Shown here piece by piece: positions 48,062 to 60,561 of a stretch of 64,000 nucleotides of DNA. The position numbers and the translations under genes are program-made. The first letter of the stretch is position 1; each line of letters begins with the position of its first letter. The notes under the pieces were generated by a model. It saw only the letters and a program-made list of their open reading frames with translations. It ran no database searches and was not told the origin of the DNA. Origin of the DNA: Cystobasidium ongulense (Eukaryota; Basidiomycota; Cystobasidiomycetes; Cystobasidiales; Cystobasidiaceae). The stretch covers positions 1,674,001 to 1,738,000 of the forward strand of contig BQUP01000004.1 of NCBI GenBank assembly GCA_022835595.1. The letters are read 5' to 3'.

Positions 48062-49081
48062 AACTATCAACTAGACTTTTCGTTTTTTCAAAGACGCTTA
48101 GAAGCGAATAAATAGATGCAAGTAATTACGCCTTTCATGAGTTGCAAATTAAATTCATACATGTAGCTCATAGTGATAGAACTTTACTTATGTTGCAAGA
48201 AAACAATCAATTAATACTCACTTCAGATTCATGTGCTAACTATGTATAGCAAATTCCTGACATTCGTCACTTTCCTCCGGAGAAACCCCTCTATTCTTGT
48301 TCTTGTGAGCTTCAGTTCTTCTAACCCCTTGCTGTCGTTCATAAAGACAGTGGGAGATAGCAATCTGGAGTTGTCGAAATCGATGCCAGGCACGCCGGTG
48401 GCGACTGATCCTGCCCTAGCCGCTAAACTGGCCTTTTCAGAGGCGGACTGCTTTCTTTCTTCCTCCAACAGTAAACCGACAAATTCATTGAATCATACGC
48501 TCCGCACAACTGTATCACACAACATGATCTTGACGTCGCTTTGCCATCCATCAGGCTCAGCGCAATAAGACTGCAGCTAGAAGGGGAACTTGCCCAGACA
48601 TTGGAATCTGAAGTGGACCGCTGTTCGGATTGCTTTCGGGAGAAGTGAAAGAAATCACATGCTGCAAGTAACACGAAAACGCGGTCGGTAGTTTCTATCG
48701 TATTCAAGCGAGGCTTCATGGCTGTGGTACAAGGCTGCCGAGACTTACAGGGTATACGACTCGCGATCAACTTCGAATAGTGGCCGTTCGGTTGAGATCC
48801 GCTTTGCAAACATGGAAGAGTTGTTTGACGCCCACACACGGCAGCCGAGTTGAACATGGCAGCAAGTACGGCAGGATCGCGTGGGAGGGCAGGTAAGTAG
48901 GTAGGCAGGTCTCTTTCCTTACAGTACAGTACCAACAGCACAGTCCCAAAAGGCCATTTTGCGGGCTTTCAGTTCTCCATTCACACGGTAGCGCGTACCT
49001 CAACCGTCCTGTTTGGCTCTGGCTTTATATTGGTCGACATCCCGCCTATCTCGCGAAGCAAGTATCAATCCGCCAGAGAAC
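48062..49081. other. Spacer between MFS copies 1 and 2 (part of the duplicated unit)
   Basis: Homologous along its length to the spacer 51175-52214. It contains the poly(A) region of copy 1 and promoter of copy 2 (a TTATAT element near 49025). No separate gene was seen. Confidence 0.65.
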
Positions 49082-51174
49082 ATGCAGGATGTACTGAGAG
49101 AATCCATCTTTGGCCAAGCTGTCAATAGAGTAAGCAGAGGGAGATACTTGCCATATCCAGAAGACAGGCCTACCTTTCAAATACCACCTCAGTTCGTGCT
49201 TTCACCTCAGCAGCAGCAGCAACAGCAGCAGCCACAGCCATCAAGTGATGGTTCAGAAAAGTCTGCCCTTGTCCCCACGCCCCGAAATGGTAGTGTGGAT
49301 AAGATAGGTGTTCTTTCACCCCTGCCAGCTGATGCTTCTGCAGAAGATATCGAGCGGCAGGCACTCAGCGACGCTAGGGCCCAAGCGGCCGTCGAACGAC
49401 GAGAGCTACGAGTGGACAAGGAGGGAGTGGAAGAAAGCAAAGACGTTCACCTCGTCGGATGGTATTCTGACGACGACTCTGACAACCCACAGTGAGTAAT
49501 GTATCTCATCGAGATCATGCAGACATATGCTGAGCTGGATCCTCTGCTTCTCACAGAAACTGGTCTAGAGGGCGAAAGGTACTCCTCGTAGCCCTCTTAC
49601 AGCTTTTGAATTTCTCCGGCTACATTGGAGCAACTATCTTCGCTCCATCTATACCTGGAGTAATGGAAGAGTTTGGTGTTGGGCATGTCGAAGCCATACT
49701 GGGAATATCGCTTTATGTCTTAGGGTATGGACTAGGAGTGAGTAGTCATAGCTTTGCTTTTTCCCAGCTACACAATCTAACACTTACGTCTTTGCAGCCT
49801 ATGCTCTTCAGTCCCCTCTCTGAAATACCAAGGTTCGGTCGCCTCAGCGTATACATGATCACGTTATTCCTATTGGTCATTCTGCAAATACCAACAATCC
49901 TGGCAACGAACTATTCGAATATCATGGCTGCAAGGTTTCTAGCCGGATTTGTGTGCGCACCCTCGCTCAGTACCGGTGTAGCCACTTTATCAGATGTCTT
50001 CAACGCCATGGCACTCCCCTATGCTATCAGTCTATATTGCTCTGCTTCTGCTGCGGCGCCCGTGAGTTGGGTGTAGAATTATAGAGTGTCTACACGGCTT
50101 ACTGACATTCCACAAACGACAATGTATAGGCGTTCGGTCCAGTAATGGGCGGCTACGCAGCGCAGCTCACGGGCTGGCGGACCCCTCTGTACATTCTGCT
50201 GGGTCTGTCAACTTTCTGCCTTGTGGTTCTCTTCTTTCTGTTTCCTGAGACATCAGCCGACACCATCCTCCTCCGACGCGCTCAGCGACTCCGCAAGCTC
50301 ACCGGAAACACCCACCTCAGGAGCAAGTCGGAAATCAGCCAGTCACAGCTCGACTTCTCCGAAGTACTAGCTACGGCTCTCCTGAGACCTTTTGGACTCT
50401 TTCTCGAGCCTATGCTTGCGTTACTGGACATCTACACGGCATTCGTCTATTCGTGAGTCAGTAAACGGACTTCTCTCAAATTGCTCAGGAAGCTGATGTT
50501 TGTTTGTCCAAATTAGGATATTTTATCTCTGGTAATTCGACTGACTGATGCAATGCATGTTGCTATCACAGCCTCTGATTATTCCTTGTCGTCTCCTACT
50601 TAGGTTCGAAGCGTTCCCGCTTGTCTTCACGGATATCTATCGGTTTTCCCTCGGCGCCAGTGGTCTCCCATTCCTTGGCTTCGCAGTCGCGTTAATTCCA
50701 ACCTTAGTCGGCTACATCCTATACCAACGCTATGCCGTTATCCCCAACTTCCAGAAGACAGGTAGCCTCGTCCCAGAATCGAGTTTGAGGGTTGCACTCT
50801 TTGGGTCTTTCTTCATACCATTCGCACTCCTCATATTCGGATGGACTCCGCGGGAGAATTTGCACTGGATGGGACCTGCCGTTGGCGCGAGTCTCTACCT
50901 CCCGGGAATCTACTTTATCATGCAGGGTATATGTATCTATTTGCCGATGTCGTATCCGCGGTACGCGGCATCGGTTATGGCTGGCAATAATCTGCTTCGA
51001 AGCACGATGGCAGCCGTCTTTCCTCTTTTTGGCAGGTCACTTTTCTCCAAACTCACTATTGGGGGAGGGTGCAGTCTACTGGCCGGCATCTCGACTTTGA
51101 TGATCATTCCGCTTTGGTTGCTATGCAAGTATGGAGCCAAAGTGAGACAGCGCTCTAAGTTCGCTACGAAATAG
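49082..51174 (+). CDS. MFS drug:H+ antiporter (DHA1 type), tandem copy 2
   Basis: Paralogue of the upstream copy with the same layout: cytosolic N-terminus with a Gln run, twelve predicted membrane helices, motif-A region FSPLSEIPRFGRLSVY and central loop PETSADTILLRRAQRLRKLT. Six exons close in frame (587 aa): 49082..49491, 49557..49737, 49798..50061, 50130..50452, 50517..50531, 50604..51174. Exon 5 is only 15 nt; it exists because of an extra intron (50453-50516) not found in copy 1. The two copies share exon lengths of 181, 264 and 571 nt. The frame is intact and the basic C-terminus KVRQRSKFATK is kept. Function is inferred from family only. Confidence 0.9.
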
Positions 51175-52214
51175 ACTACCAATTAGACTTTTTCCTGTTT
51201 TACTTTTTTACACGCTTAGAAGCGGATCAAGAGCAGCAATAATCACGCTCTCCTGTCCCATGAGATGCAAATTAGGCACATGCAGGTAGCTCATAGTGAC
51301 AGACCTTTACGTATGTTGCAAACAGCAATCAATCAATAAACATCCATGATCATGTACGAAATTTTGGAGCAAGTTCTTGACATCTCTCACTTGCCTCTAG
51401 ACGCAGCTCTGCTTCTTGCGAGCATCGGAATCTCTGCTGACCTCCGTATACACATTGAAAGACGGCTATCGGGAAATGTCGTTGATGATGCATATATGTG
51501 AGAATGCGGCGATTGGCCCTGTCATAGCCTTGACTGGCTTTACACAGGTCGGACTGCATTTCGTTCTCTCTCCAACACAAGATACTAAATCTATAATTTC
51601 ATTTAACTACACGCTCCGACAGCTTTGTCGTGCAATTTGACCTTGACGCGGCTTTCCCTCCAACAGGCTTAGCCTAATAGGACAAAGGGAAGCTCGTCCA
51701 TCCGAATCAAAATCGGGGCTGCTTGGGAAGGCCATTTCAAGGGACGAACGGATTGAATGAAAACGAGGCCAGCAAACAAAATGAAAACACAGTTTGTATC
51801 TCATACTCGACCAAGGCTTGTATGGCTGTGGTACAACGCTTGCCGAGACTTACATAGAGACGCTCGCGATCGACTCCGAGACTTTCCACTTCGGCTTTGC
51901 AAACATGGAAAAGTTGTCTGACACCCTCAATCGGGGGCCGAGTTGACACGATACTGTGGTATCGTCTGGTACGTAGGCACCGTAGCGATAGGTAGGTCTC
52001 ATCCCATGCCAAGTGCAGCGCAGTACCAAAAGCACCGAGTCGAGCGCCGTTCGTCTGTCTTGTGGTTGCACAGTCCCAAAAGGCCAGCTTGCGGGCTTTC
52101 CGTTCTCACACGATAGCGCGTACCTCAACCGTCCTGTCTGGTTCTGGGTTCAGATTGGTCAACATCCCGCCTATCCCGCCTATCTCGCGAAGCAAGTATC
52201 AATACGCCAAGAAC
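51175..52214. other. Spacer between MFS copies 2 and 3 (part of the duplicated unit)
   Basis: Duplicate of the spacer between copies 1 and 2, with the promoter of copy 3 at its right end. No other gene was seen. Confidence 0.65.
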
Positions 52215-54160
52215 ATGCAGGATATACTGAGAGAATCCATCTTTGGCCAAGCTGTCAATAGAGCAAGCAGAGGGAGATACTTGCCGTATCCAGAAGACAG
52301 GCCTACCTTCCAAGTACCATCTCAGTTCGTGCTTCGACCTCAGCAGCAGCAGCAGCAGCAGCTAGAGCCATCAAATGATGGTTCAGAGAAGTCTGACCTT
52401 GTCCCCACGCCTCGAAATGGTAGTGTGGATAAGATAGGTGTTCTTTCACCCCTGCCAGCTGATGCTTCTGCAGAAGATATCGAGCGGCAGGCACTCAGCG
52501 ACGCTAAGGCCCAAGCGGCCATCGAACGAGAGCTCCAAGGGGACAAGGACGGAGTGGAAGAAAGCAAGGAAGTTCACCTCGTCGGATGGTATTCTGACGA
52601 CGACCCTGACAACCCACAGTGAGTATTGTATCTCATTGAAATCATGCAGACGTATGCTGAGCTGGATCCTCTGCTTCTCACAGAAACTGGTCTAGAGGGC
52701 GAAAGGTACTCCTCGTAGCCCTCTTACAGCTTTTGAATTTCTCCNNNNNNNNNNGTATGTGGTAGGGTATGGACTAGGAGTGAGTAGTCATAGCTTTTCT
52801 TTCTCCCAGCTACACAATCTAACACTTATGTGCTTACAGCCTATGATCTTCAGTCCTCTCTCTGAGATCCCAAGGTTCGGTCGCCTCAACGTATACATGA
52901 TCCCGTTATTGCTATTTGTCATTTTGCAAATACCAACGGTCCTGGCAACAGACTATTCTACTATTATGGCTACAAGGTTTCTAGCTGGCTTGGCATGCGC
53001 GCCTGCTTTCTGTACCGCCGTAGCCAGTTTAGCAGATATCTTCAAGCCCATGGCACTCCCCTATACTATAAGTCTATATAGTGTCTCTGCTGCAGCAGCG
53101 CCTGTGAGTTGGATGTAAGAATATAGTGTGTCTACACAGCGTACTGACTTTTCCACATAACAATGTATAGGCATTTGGTCCAGTAATGGGCGGTTACGCA
53201 GCTCAACTAACGGGCTGGCGAACCCCTCTGTACATTCTGCTGGGTCTATCAACTTTCTGCCTTGTAGTTCTCTTCTTTCTGTTCCCTGAAACATCAGCCG
53301 ACACCATCCTCCTCCGACGCGCTCAGCGACTCCGCAAGCTCACCGGAAACACCCTGCTTGAGAGCAAGTCGGAAATGGACCATGCACAGCTCGCTTTCTC
53401 CGAGGTACTATCTACAGCTCTACTGAGACCTTTCATACTCTTCTTTGAGCCTGTGGTTGCGTTATTGGATATTTACACGGCGTTGGTCTATGCGTGGGTG
53501 CTCCAACGAGGAGCTCTTTATATAGTTCAAGAAGCTGATGTTTGTTTGTCCAAATTAGGGTATTTTATCTCTGGTAACTAGACTATGATATACATAGCAT
53601 GTTGCTAGCACAAAATCTGACTACTATCTTGTCTTCTCCTACTCAGGTTCGAAGCGTTCCCGCTTGTCTTCACGGATATCTATCGGTTTTCTCTGGGCGC
53701 CAGTGGCCTCCCATTCCTTGGCTTCGCAGTCGCGTTGATTCCAACCTTAGTTGGCTACATTCTATACCAACGCTATATCGTTATCCCCAACTTCCAGAAG
53801 ACAGGTATCATCATCCCAGAATCGAGATTGAGGGTTGCACTCTTTGGGTCTTTCTTCATACCCTTCGCGCTCCTCATATTCGGATGGACTTCGCGGGAGA
53901 ATTTGCACTGGATGGGACCTGCCGTTGGCGCAAGTCTCTACCTGCCGGGAATCTACCTCATCTTTCAAGGTATAAACGTTTATCTACCCGCGTCGTATAA
54001 GCGATACGCGGCCTCGGTTATGGCGGGCAATAATGTGCTTCGAAGTGCAGTGGCAGCTGTCTTGCCTCTTTTTGGAAGGTCACTCTTCACCAAACTCACT
54101 ATTGGAGGCGGATGTAGTCTACTAGCCGGCATCTCGGCTTTCATGATTATTCCGCTTTGA
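52215..54160 (+). CDS. MFS drug:H+ antiporter (DHA1 type), tandem copy 3, truncated and gapped
   Basis: Closest to copy 2. Exons: 52215..52618, 52684..52779 (broken by an assembly gap), 52840..53103, 53171..53493, 53559..53573, 53647..54160. The run of N at 52745-52754 replaces what in copy 2 is 95 nt of helix-1 coding sequence, so the frame cannot be followed through it. Near the end, a TGA at 54158-54160 stands where copy 2 has TGG, cutting the last 19 residues, including the basic KVRQRSKFA tail; the reading frame after it stays open to a TAG at 54215-54217. Splice sites and the other exons are intact, so this is either a pump with a shortened tail, a very young pseudogene, or a sequencing error. 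Confidence 0.75.
52745..52754. other. Assembly gap (10 N)
   Basis: Ten N bases inside exon 2 of MFS copy 3. Alignment with copy 2 (49618-49712) shows about 95 nt are missing, so the N length is a placeholder. Near-identical tandem copies are a common cause. Confidence 0.95.
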
Positions 54161-54217
54161 CTGCTCTGCAAGTATGGAGCCAAAGTGAGACAACGATCTA
54201 AATACGCTACCTACTAG

Positions 54218-55083
54218 AAATGTTGTCTTCGCATGCACCTGGAAGCATAATGCAGACTCAAATACGATAGATATATCCACATGCAAATCAGGATTTTTCA
54301 GTCATCTCACACTCAAAGCCATGTATGCACGTCGGTGCAGTCAATCACTATAAGCAAGAGTCTGCAAGGAAGTGTTTGAGCCCTTGCACGAGCGCTGATG
54401 CTTCGCGAAACCGACGGACTCTTAACTGCCGAGGAGTGAGTCCGCTCGTATTGAGCTATTGCAATCTTCCAGCTGCCCAAGAATAATGAGGAACACCAGA
54501 TCTGAGTGCAAGTGTTCCGCTTCGACAACTTACGTGTAGACAAGCAGGGATATGCATTGTACTCCAATCCATCCAAGGCCTCCATTCCGGTTGACCAACG
54601 GTTGCACGTGCGCGGGCTGACAAGTCTCGCTCGGGCTGAGGCGGACCAGAATGTCTCGTTGAGGCACAGGATAGCACATAGGCACTCTTCGAACAACTAG
54701 AATATACAGTAATCCACTCGGGTGACGAGAATCCTGCAGAATGCAGCTATAAATTCTTCTGGTGGCGACGAAGGCGCGCGCTATATGAAAGCATGCCTGA
54801 GTGGATGGGAACATCAGCGAGCGAGATGTGACAAGTTGTGTAGGTGTGTGCGTGCATGAATTCATTTACACTGCTTCTGCTGTTTTTACTACTGCAAGCC
54901 TGGCCGGTCAGCTTTGGCCTGCGACTATCCCGGCGCTTGTATACTTTGCATCCGACAGCAGCGAGAAGTCAGAAGGTGGGCGACAGCTTCCTGGCTTTCC
55001 ATGCACCAACACACTCACAAGCATACATAGACAGCCACCCATATTCTTGTGCGTCTCAACGGGATACTGTGGCCCGTCTGGCC
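54218..55083. other. Spacer MFS copy 3 / SLY41-like
   Basis: Contains the 3' region of MFS copy 3 and the promoter or leader of the next gene. An open frame joins the downstream gene in frame from 54844 (see that entry). Confidence 0.5.
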
Positions 55084-57096
55084 ATGTCTGCGCCGCTGCA
55101 GCAGCGCACCTCGAATAATAATACTACGAGCGAACACCACCCTCAACGGCTAGAACAGCGACACGATAGCAGTGGAGCACTCGCGCGTTCGAGCGAGCTG
55201 GCTTCCAAAGCTGTAGTGAACCAGCCACTCCCACACTTCAACTCGTATCTTCCACCGTCTCCCCCAAGAAGCAGAAGTCCGTCTCCCTACGGCCTTGGTG
55301 GTGCTGGCCGGCACGACAGCAGCAGCGAAGGGCCTCGCTTGAGGATGTCCACTGCCACTGCTACGGCAGCAGCGACGTCGACATATCTCCAGCCTCAGTA
55401 CTCGCCCTCTGGCTCGACCTCACCCAAGTTCGGCCACGGCAGTCCGACGATGTCTCCAGCTATCTCGAGCTCGACGATACAGCGCAAGCACTCCCAGAAT
55501 GGCGATGTTCCATACCGTGCAGACTCGTCACAATTAGAGGCAGTTCCAGGTGAACATCTCCATCACGTCAACTTCCACCATCCTTACGCCAATGGCTATG
55601 CCAACGGCCACGCAAACGGCAGCTCTGACCATCATCATCCGCCTCAAGCAAGATCACCACTCTCAGCCTCATTCCCTGGCGCAGCAGCTTCTTCACTAGC
55701 AAATGCACCTTTTATCAATTCTATCTACTCCAAAGCAAATGGTCTCATTAAAGAGCTCCCGTTCGCGCCCCATTCATCGGCTGGTCTTCCCACCAATATG
55801 AGCACACCTCGACATCATCTGCAGGCGCCTTCATCCACACATGCGCACAATCGGCGGCACTCAGTAGCTCAGGCGATAACACCCTCCATCTCTACTGTGC
55901 GGTTCGCCTCTCTTTGTGCGTTGTGGTACACTTCCTCGGCGCTATCATCGAACACGGGCAAGTCCATTATGAATCGCTTCAAATACCCAGTCACCCTCAC
56001 CTTCATCCAGTTTGGCTTCGTAGCTGGATGGTGCATTATAGTGTGCGTGGGCAGAACAAAATTCGCGCAGCTCTCTGCGAAGAAGCAGAATAATCGCGGA
56101 CATCATTCCCGTGCTCTGTCTGTTGGTCAGCTCCATGCAGCTTCAGGATGGGGAATCAAGAAACCGACAAAGAAAGCTCTCGAGGGGACACTGGTCATGT
56201 CTGGCTTCCAGATTGCGGGCCATATATTCTCTTCCATGGCTATAGCGCGCGTGCCCGTCAGCACAGTGCACACAATAAAGGTGACTTTCCCCACCAGAAT
56301 AGCCAGGTGGATTTTTAGCTGACTTCCTTTGACTTGCCAACCTCTCCAGGCCCTCTCACCGCTTTTCACTGTGATGTCATATGCCCTTCTCTTCCGAGTC
56401 AGATACTCGTACAACACCTACGTCTCCCTATTACCGCTTACAGTCGGTGTCATGCTTGCCTGCTCTTTCGATTTGCGAGCCAATGCGCCCGGCCTTTTCT
56501 GTGCTCTCGGCAGCACGCTTGTATTCGTTTCTCAGAACATCTTTTCGAAAAAGCTCCTCCCCAAGGAAGGCCAGTCAGATCATGGTTCATCATCAGAGGG
56601 CAAGCTTGACAAGCTTCATCTTCTTTTATACTCCTCGGGTCTGGCTTTCATTCTCATGATCCCACTATGGGCGTACTACGATGGATATAAGCTTCTCTTT
56701 GGCACCAACGTGGTACGGACGGCTAGCATATCGACGCTCATCTTCTACTACACTCTCAATGGATCAGTTCACTTCTTGCAAAATTTACTTGCATTCTCGA
56801 TTCTATCACTATGTTCACCAGTCACATACTCGATAGCAAGTCTCATTAAGCGCATAGCTGTCATTTGCATGGCTATTGTATGGTTTGGGCAGACGGTATA
56901 TCCCATCCAGGCCGTCGGAATCAGCATGACCTTTTTAGGCTTGTGGATGTACAATCAAGCTAAGAAAGATGTAGAACGCGGTGAAAACCTTCGCACCAAG
57001 GTGGAACGGAGAGGTAGCGTACTGCTACCTACCAGCAAAGAAGATCTCTCGGACTCGGACAATACAAAAGCAAAAGGCTGGACCATAGTGCGGTAA
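55084..57096 (+). CDS. SLY41: SLY41-like triose-phosphate/nucleotide-sugar-type transporter (TPT family)
   Basis: Ten-helix transporter of the drug/metabolite superfamily, expected in ER or Golgi membranes. Two exons close in frame (55084..56280, 56350..57096; 647 aa). About 275 hydrophilic residues rich in Ser, His, Asn and Pro come first. The membrane part starts at VRFASLCALWYTSSALSSN and includes TGKSIMNRFKYPVTLTFIQF, GHIFSSMAIARVPVSTVHTIK, NIFSKKLL, LQNLLAFSILSLCSPVTYSI and SLIKRIAVICMAIVWFGQ, all typical of Sly41-type TPT proteins. In yeast SLY41 in high dose suppresses loss of Ypt1. The frame is open upstream to ATGs at 54844 and 54859, the latter starting a hydrophobic leader; I chose 55084 for its GCC context and the usual hydrophilic start. 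Confidence 0.87.
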
Positions 57097-57798
57097 TCCA
57101 GGGGGTAATGTAGAGGGGCTCTGTAAGTCACAGACAGTATCGCAGGACATCATTAGTCAATCTTTAGTGGCGGTAACCGGCTACAGGCCCATAGCAAAAG
57201 CATGTATTTATCACTTCTCTCGAACAATTTCGCTTAGATCTTAGACTCCTCTGCATTTCGCTCGAATTTAGACTTGGCATTCATATTACGTGATGTAGAA
57301 TAGCTCTATTACGATTCTTCGTCACGGCACGCTTCAGTTATGCTACCGGTCAACCCGCTCGTCGGGCTCTAAAATCATCAGACTTTGGTGACGATTGCGA
57401 TTTGCAAAGTCGGATGGTACGGTCGAAAATGTGATGAGCTCGCCTAGGCTGATAAAGCCCGACGCCGACGCCAATGCGAAATTCGTTATCAAGACCTTGA
57501 ATATGGCTGACCATCGATGTATGTTTCAAGACTCTTTGGAAGCATCATCAGGTTTAGACACGGCTATAGGAATGTACCGGGAAGCTGGTCCCCAGATGCC
57601 GGAGTATGACGGTTTAGCTCAATGACATGTAAGAGTAGCAGGCGTGATAGATCAGAACGATAGACCGGTCTGCTCGACTCAATCTCTTATCAGCAGGGAA
57701 GCATAAACCCAATGAGCAAATCACCAGAAAAAACCGCAGTTTCCGGCAACCTTTACTTAATGCCTTGAGAAGCACTGCTACCTTTCAATTCTCTAGAT
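57097..57798. other. Convergent spacer SLY41-like / RPN6
   Basis: 3'-to-3' spacer. A 76-codon frame at 57395-57625 (+) is the only notable open frame; it matches no family I know and is probably chance. Confidence 0.5.
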
Positions 57799-59477
57799 CT
57801 ATCTCAATTTCTCTGCTTTCTTGTACAAACTGTCAATTACCTGCCCGACATGCTTCATTACGTCAAGTGACGCATCATACGTTTTCTAGATGCGCAATCC
57901 GAATGGTTAGTATATAGCCAGATAAAACACTGGCAATATCGTGACTTACGTCCTCTTCTGGGTCATCGAAAATCAGCAAGCAATTTGCTCCTTGGTCAAG
58001 AATACCGCGGAAGACATTATCAAGGATCATTTGACTGAGCCTGACGATGCAACAAGACTTGGTCAACACAGGCACAGATAAAGCGTCTGCAACATCAACG
58101 TACTTGTTTTCAACATCGCGCATTGGTTGCTTGACTTGCTCCGCGACATATGAGATCTCGACTTTGGAGAAAGGCTCAATGCATTTAAGGATGTTCTGCT
58201 CAATGAGTGTGTCGTATAGAGAAGCGAGGTGATTGCGAATGATGGGATCGTCTGAAAGCTGAGATTTGTGTGCTTTGAGGGCATCTTGATATTCCTCTAG
58301 ACTTCGATGCGAATAAGCCGTGGCGATGGCTTTCATCGCATCCTCTGCTTCTCCAGCATAGCGTTTGCCAAGCTTTGAAGCGACGATGGATGCGATATCA
58401 TCATGCTACAGGCGAGACGGGTCAGTATGAAGCGAGTTTTCTGTCTATGAACAAGAGCTTGACAAGAGCTTGGCTTACTAGATTGAGCATGATCTTGCAG
58501 AGGAGCATGTACTTCAGCGCCGAGACGGCACGTGGGTCATCTTGCGTAGACAGGCCTTCGAGGGCTTCGAAGAAATAGGAGAAGCTATTCACATGGACAC
58601 GTAAATCAGTTATGAAAATAGTAGGATTAGATCAGTACCTACGCAGTCTTATAGTCCTTGTCTTCGGCGTGCAATACACCACTTTGAAGGTCCAGTGAAG
58701 CCTGTAGTAGCGGCGGGCAGTAGATCGAATTCGCAGCTGTTCTAGCAGCAACGAGAGCGGCTCGAGACTTTGCGAAGTTGACGAGGGCATGGTTGACTCT
58801 TGACTCGAGTAGATGAACTTCGGTCAAGATCATTTTATCGTCTAGTCTCTTCAATTCACGTAGCAGCGAGTTGATCAAGGTGAGCGCGTCCTTGTAGTTG
58901 CCAGCATCGATATACAAGCCAACCAGGCGAGTCTCAAGGTTCTGCTTGAGGAATATACGCTTCTCGCTCTTTGCCCACTCGATGTTCTCTTGAGTAACCT
59001 TGATTTGCGTGTCTCTGCTGTTGGGTATCGCAGCAAAGAAGTCGATGAGTGTGCGGATCAATTTGGCCGTCTTTGCCTTTGCAATGGTGCTCATGAAGGA
59101 CCGCGATGATAGTACTACATCTGAGAGAGCCTCAGCGTTCCTGGAGGTTGCAGAGTCGTGGGTCAGCTTGCATGTTGATGACCACGGCGACAGACGGCCA
59201 CGCACTTCTGGTCTCGGTATAGCTTGCCCAGGTCGACGAGCGCCGTTTCCTTCTCTTTGAGAGCAGCATCGTCGGCGGGATCTATTGGATAGCATGCACA
59301 TCGCTCAGCATGCTGCCTCTGCCGTCCGGTGTACAGCGAGCACCTACCGGTCTCGCGAGCCAGCAGTTCCTTGAGCTCTGCCTCTCCACGCTGCTTTTGC
59401 TGGCCAGCCGCGCTCTCGCCAGCGCCGTTCGACGTGCTTGCTGCTGGTGTAGCAGATGTGCTTGCTTGTATCGACAT
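57799..59477 (-). CDS. RPN6: 26S proteasome lid subunit Rpn6 (PSMD11)
   Basis: PCI-domain subunit that clamps lid, base and core particle of the 26S proteasome; essential for assembly. Seven exons close in frame (429 aa): 59348..59477, 59206..59281, 58643..59140, 58479..58584, 58104..58405, 57950..58040, 57799..57885. The length is close to the yeast protein. A short Ala/Ser/Thr-rich start leads into TPR-like helices ([58 protein letters not shown]) and the PCI winged helix ([18 protein letters not shown], then [20 protein letters not shown]), ending with [11 protein letters not shown]. The intron at 58041-58103 falls inside the winged helix and must be removed to keep frame. Confidence 0.95.
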
Positions 59478-60561
59478 CCTTGCTGCTGCTGTTGGTGTGG
59501 TGTCGCGCTGAAGGCAGTCTTCGAGCAGCCTCGAACATGACGCGGCCCGATTAGCCCATCAATGCAATGTGGCGGACATCTACAAGTACAACTATCTTTC
59601 CTGTTTCATGCAAAGAGATGTAGAGCAAACTGCGCATGGACTTGTCAGGTAGATAACGGCACAGTGTTCAAACGAGTGTGGGTTGCGTTGTCCAGGCAGA
59701 TGCTATCTATCATACGAGGCATGCTATCTTAACAACGCGAGAGAAAAGGGTAGGAAATGGGTAAAGAGGACTGTGTAGAGAGGTTGGAGATCTGAGACCG
59801 GTTGAGCGGTCGTAGAAGTATTCTGCAAGCTCGAATGTCCAGGTAGCTATGAGACGGAAGGAGAAGGTATTTTCCGCCTTAATGAGGTGAATTCGGGTTG
59901 TGAAAGACGAGAGGGTGTGGTAACTTGGCGCTAGCCGACCAAGAGAAGAGGAGGTCGAGTTAAGGAGATTGAGGAGGTGAATTGCCCAAGTTGGCGACAT
60001 TGGAGCGTTGTATTTGGGCCACTGAGCCAGGTAGATGATACAGGTACTTCATTTTGCGTTGTTTTCGATATCTTGTGCATTCTTGCTTCTTGAATGGACT
60101 CTCAGAAGCTGAGTGAGGTTGAGATAATAAGTTGAGCGGAAGTAGACATTCGTTTGCGTCTATGAAACCAAATTGACTAACGTATGGACCCAAGCATAAC
60201 TGACCGACCCAAAACATAAAAATAAACCTTATAGGGAACAGTTCACAGGAACTTCTGCAGTAGGCCAAAAGTGAAACTTCGCCTTTGATGCCATGCTTCA
60301 AAAGTGTAGCGAGAGGTTTTCGACAGTTTCAAATGAGAGTAAGAGTCGAAGTCGAAAGCGATACATGTGGTACGTAGAAAGGCCCTCCAGATCAAATACA
60401 GTGAGGCGATAAACGAGCAAGGCTGTTGGGGACACACAAAACTGCTCGCATAGGGTCAGTACCAGTCAGCGAGAGGCTTTCAAAATTAGAAAGACTGGGC
60501 TCACTCGGTAAAACGAGTAACACGTCAAGCGGAAGCAAGCAAATCGAGGGTTTTTCCCTCT
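59478..60561. other. RPN6 upstream region
   Basis: 1.08 kb upstream of RPN6 and downstream of the PNRC-like gene. Open frames here are short and show no family match. Confidence 0.5.

Larger units (their letters stand above)
46046..54217 (+). repeat. Tandem triplication of an MFS gene unit of about 3.1 kb
   Basis: Three direct copies start at 46046, 49082 and 52215 (periods 3036 and 3133 bp). The homology includes the spacers: 48062-49081 and 51175-52214 align along their length, for example around 48140-48220 versus 51250-51330 and 48720-49080 versus 51830-52214. Copies 2 and 3 are closest to each other. Confidence 0.9.

Noticed and set aside
49200-49240. CAG/CAA runs in the MFS copies as microsatellite or CRISPR-like repeats
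   Set aside because: They encode short Gln tracts at the same place in each paralogue and have no spacer structure.
57395-57625. 76-codon rightward frame between SLY41-like and RPN6
   Set aside because: No family resemblance, no splice or promoter signal, and it sits in a 3'-to-3' spacer; chance is more likely.
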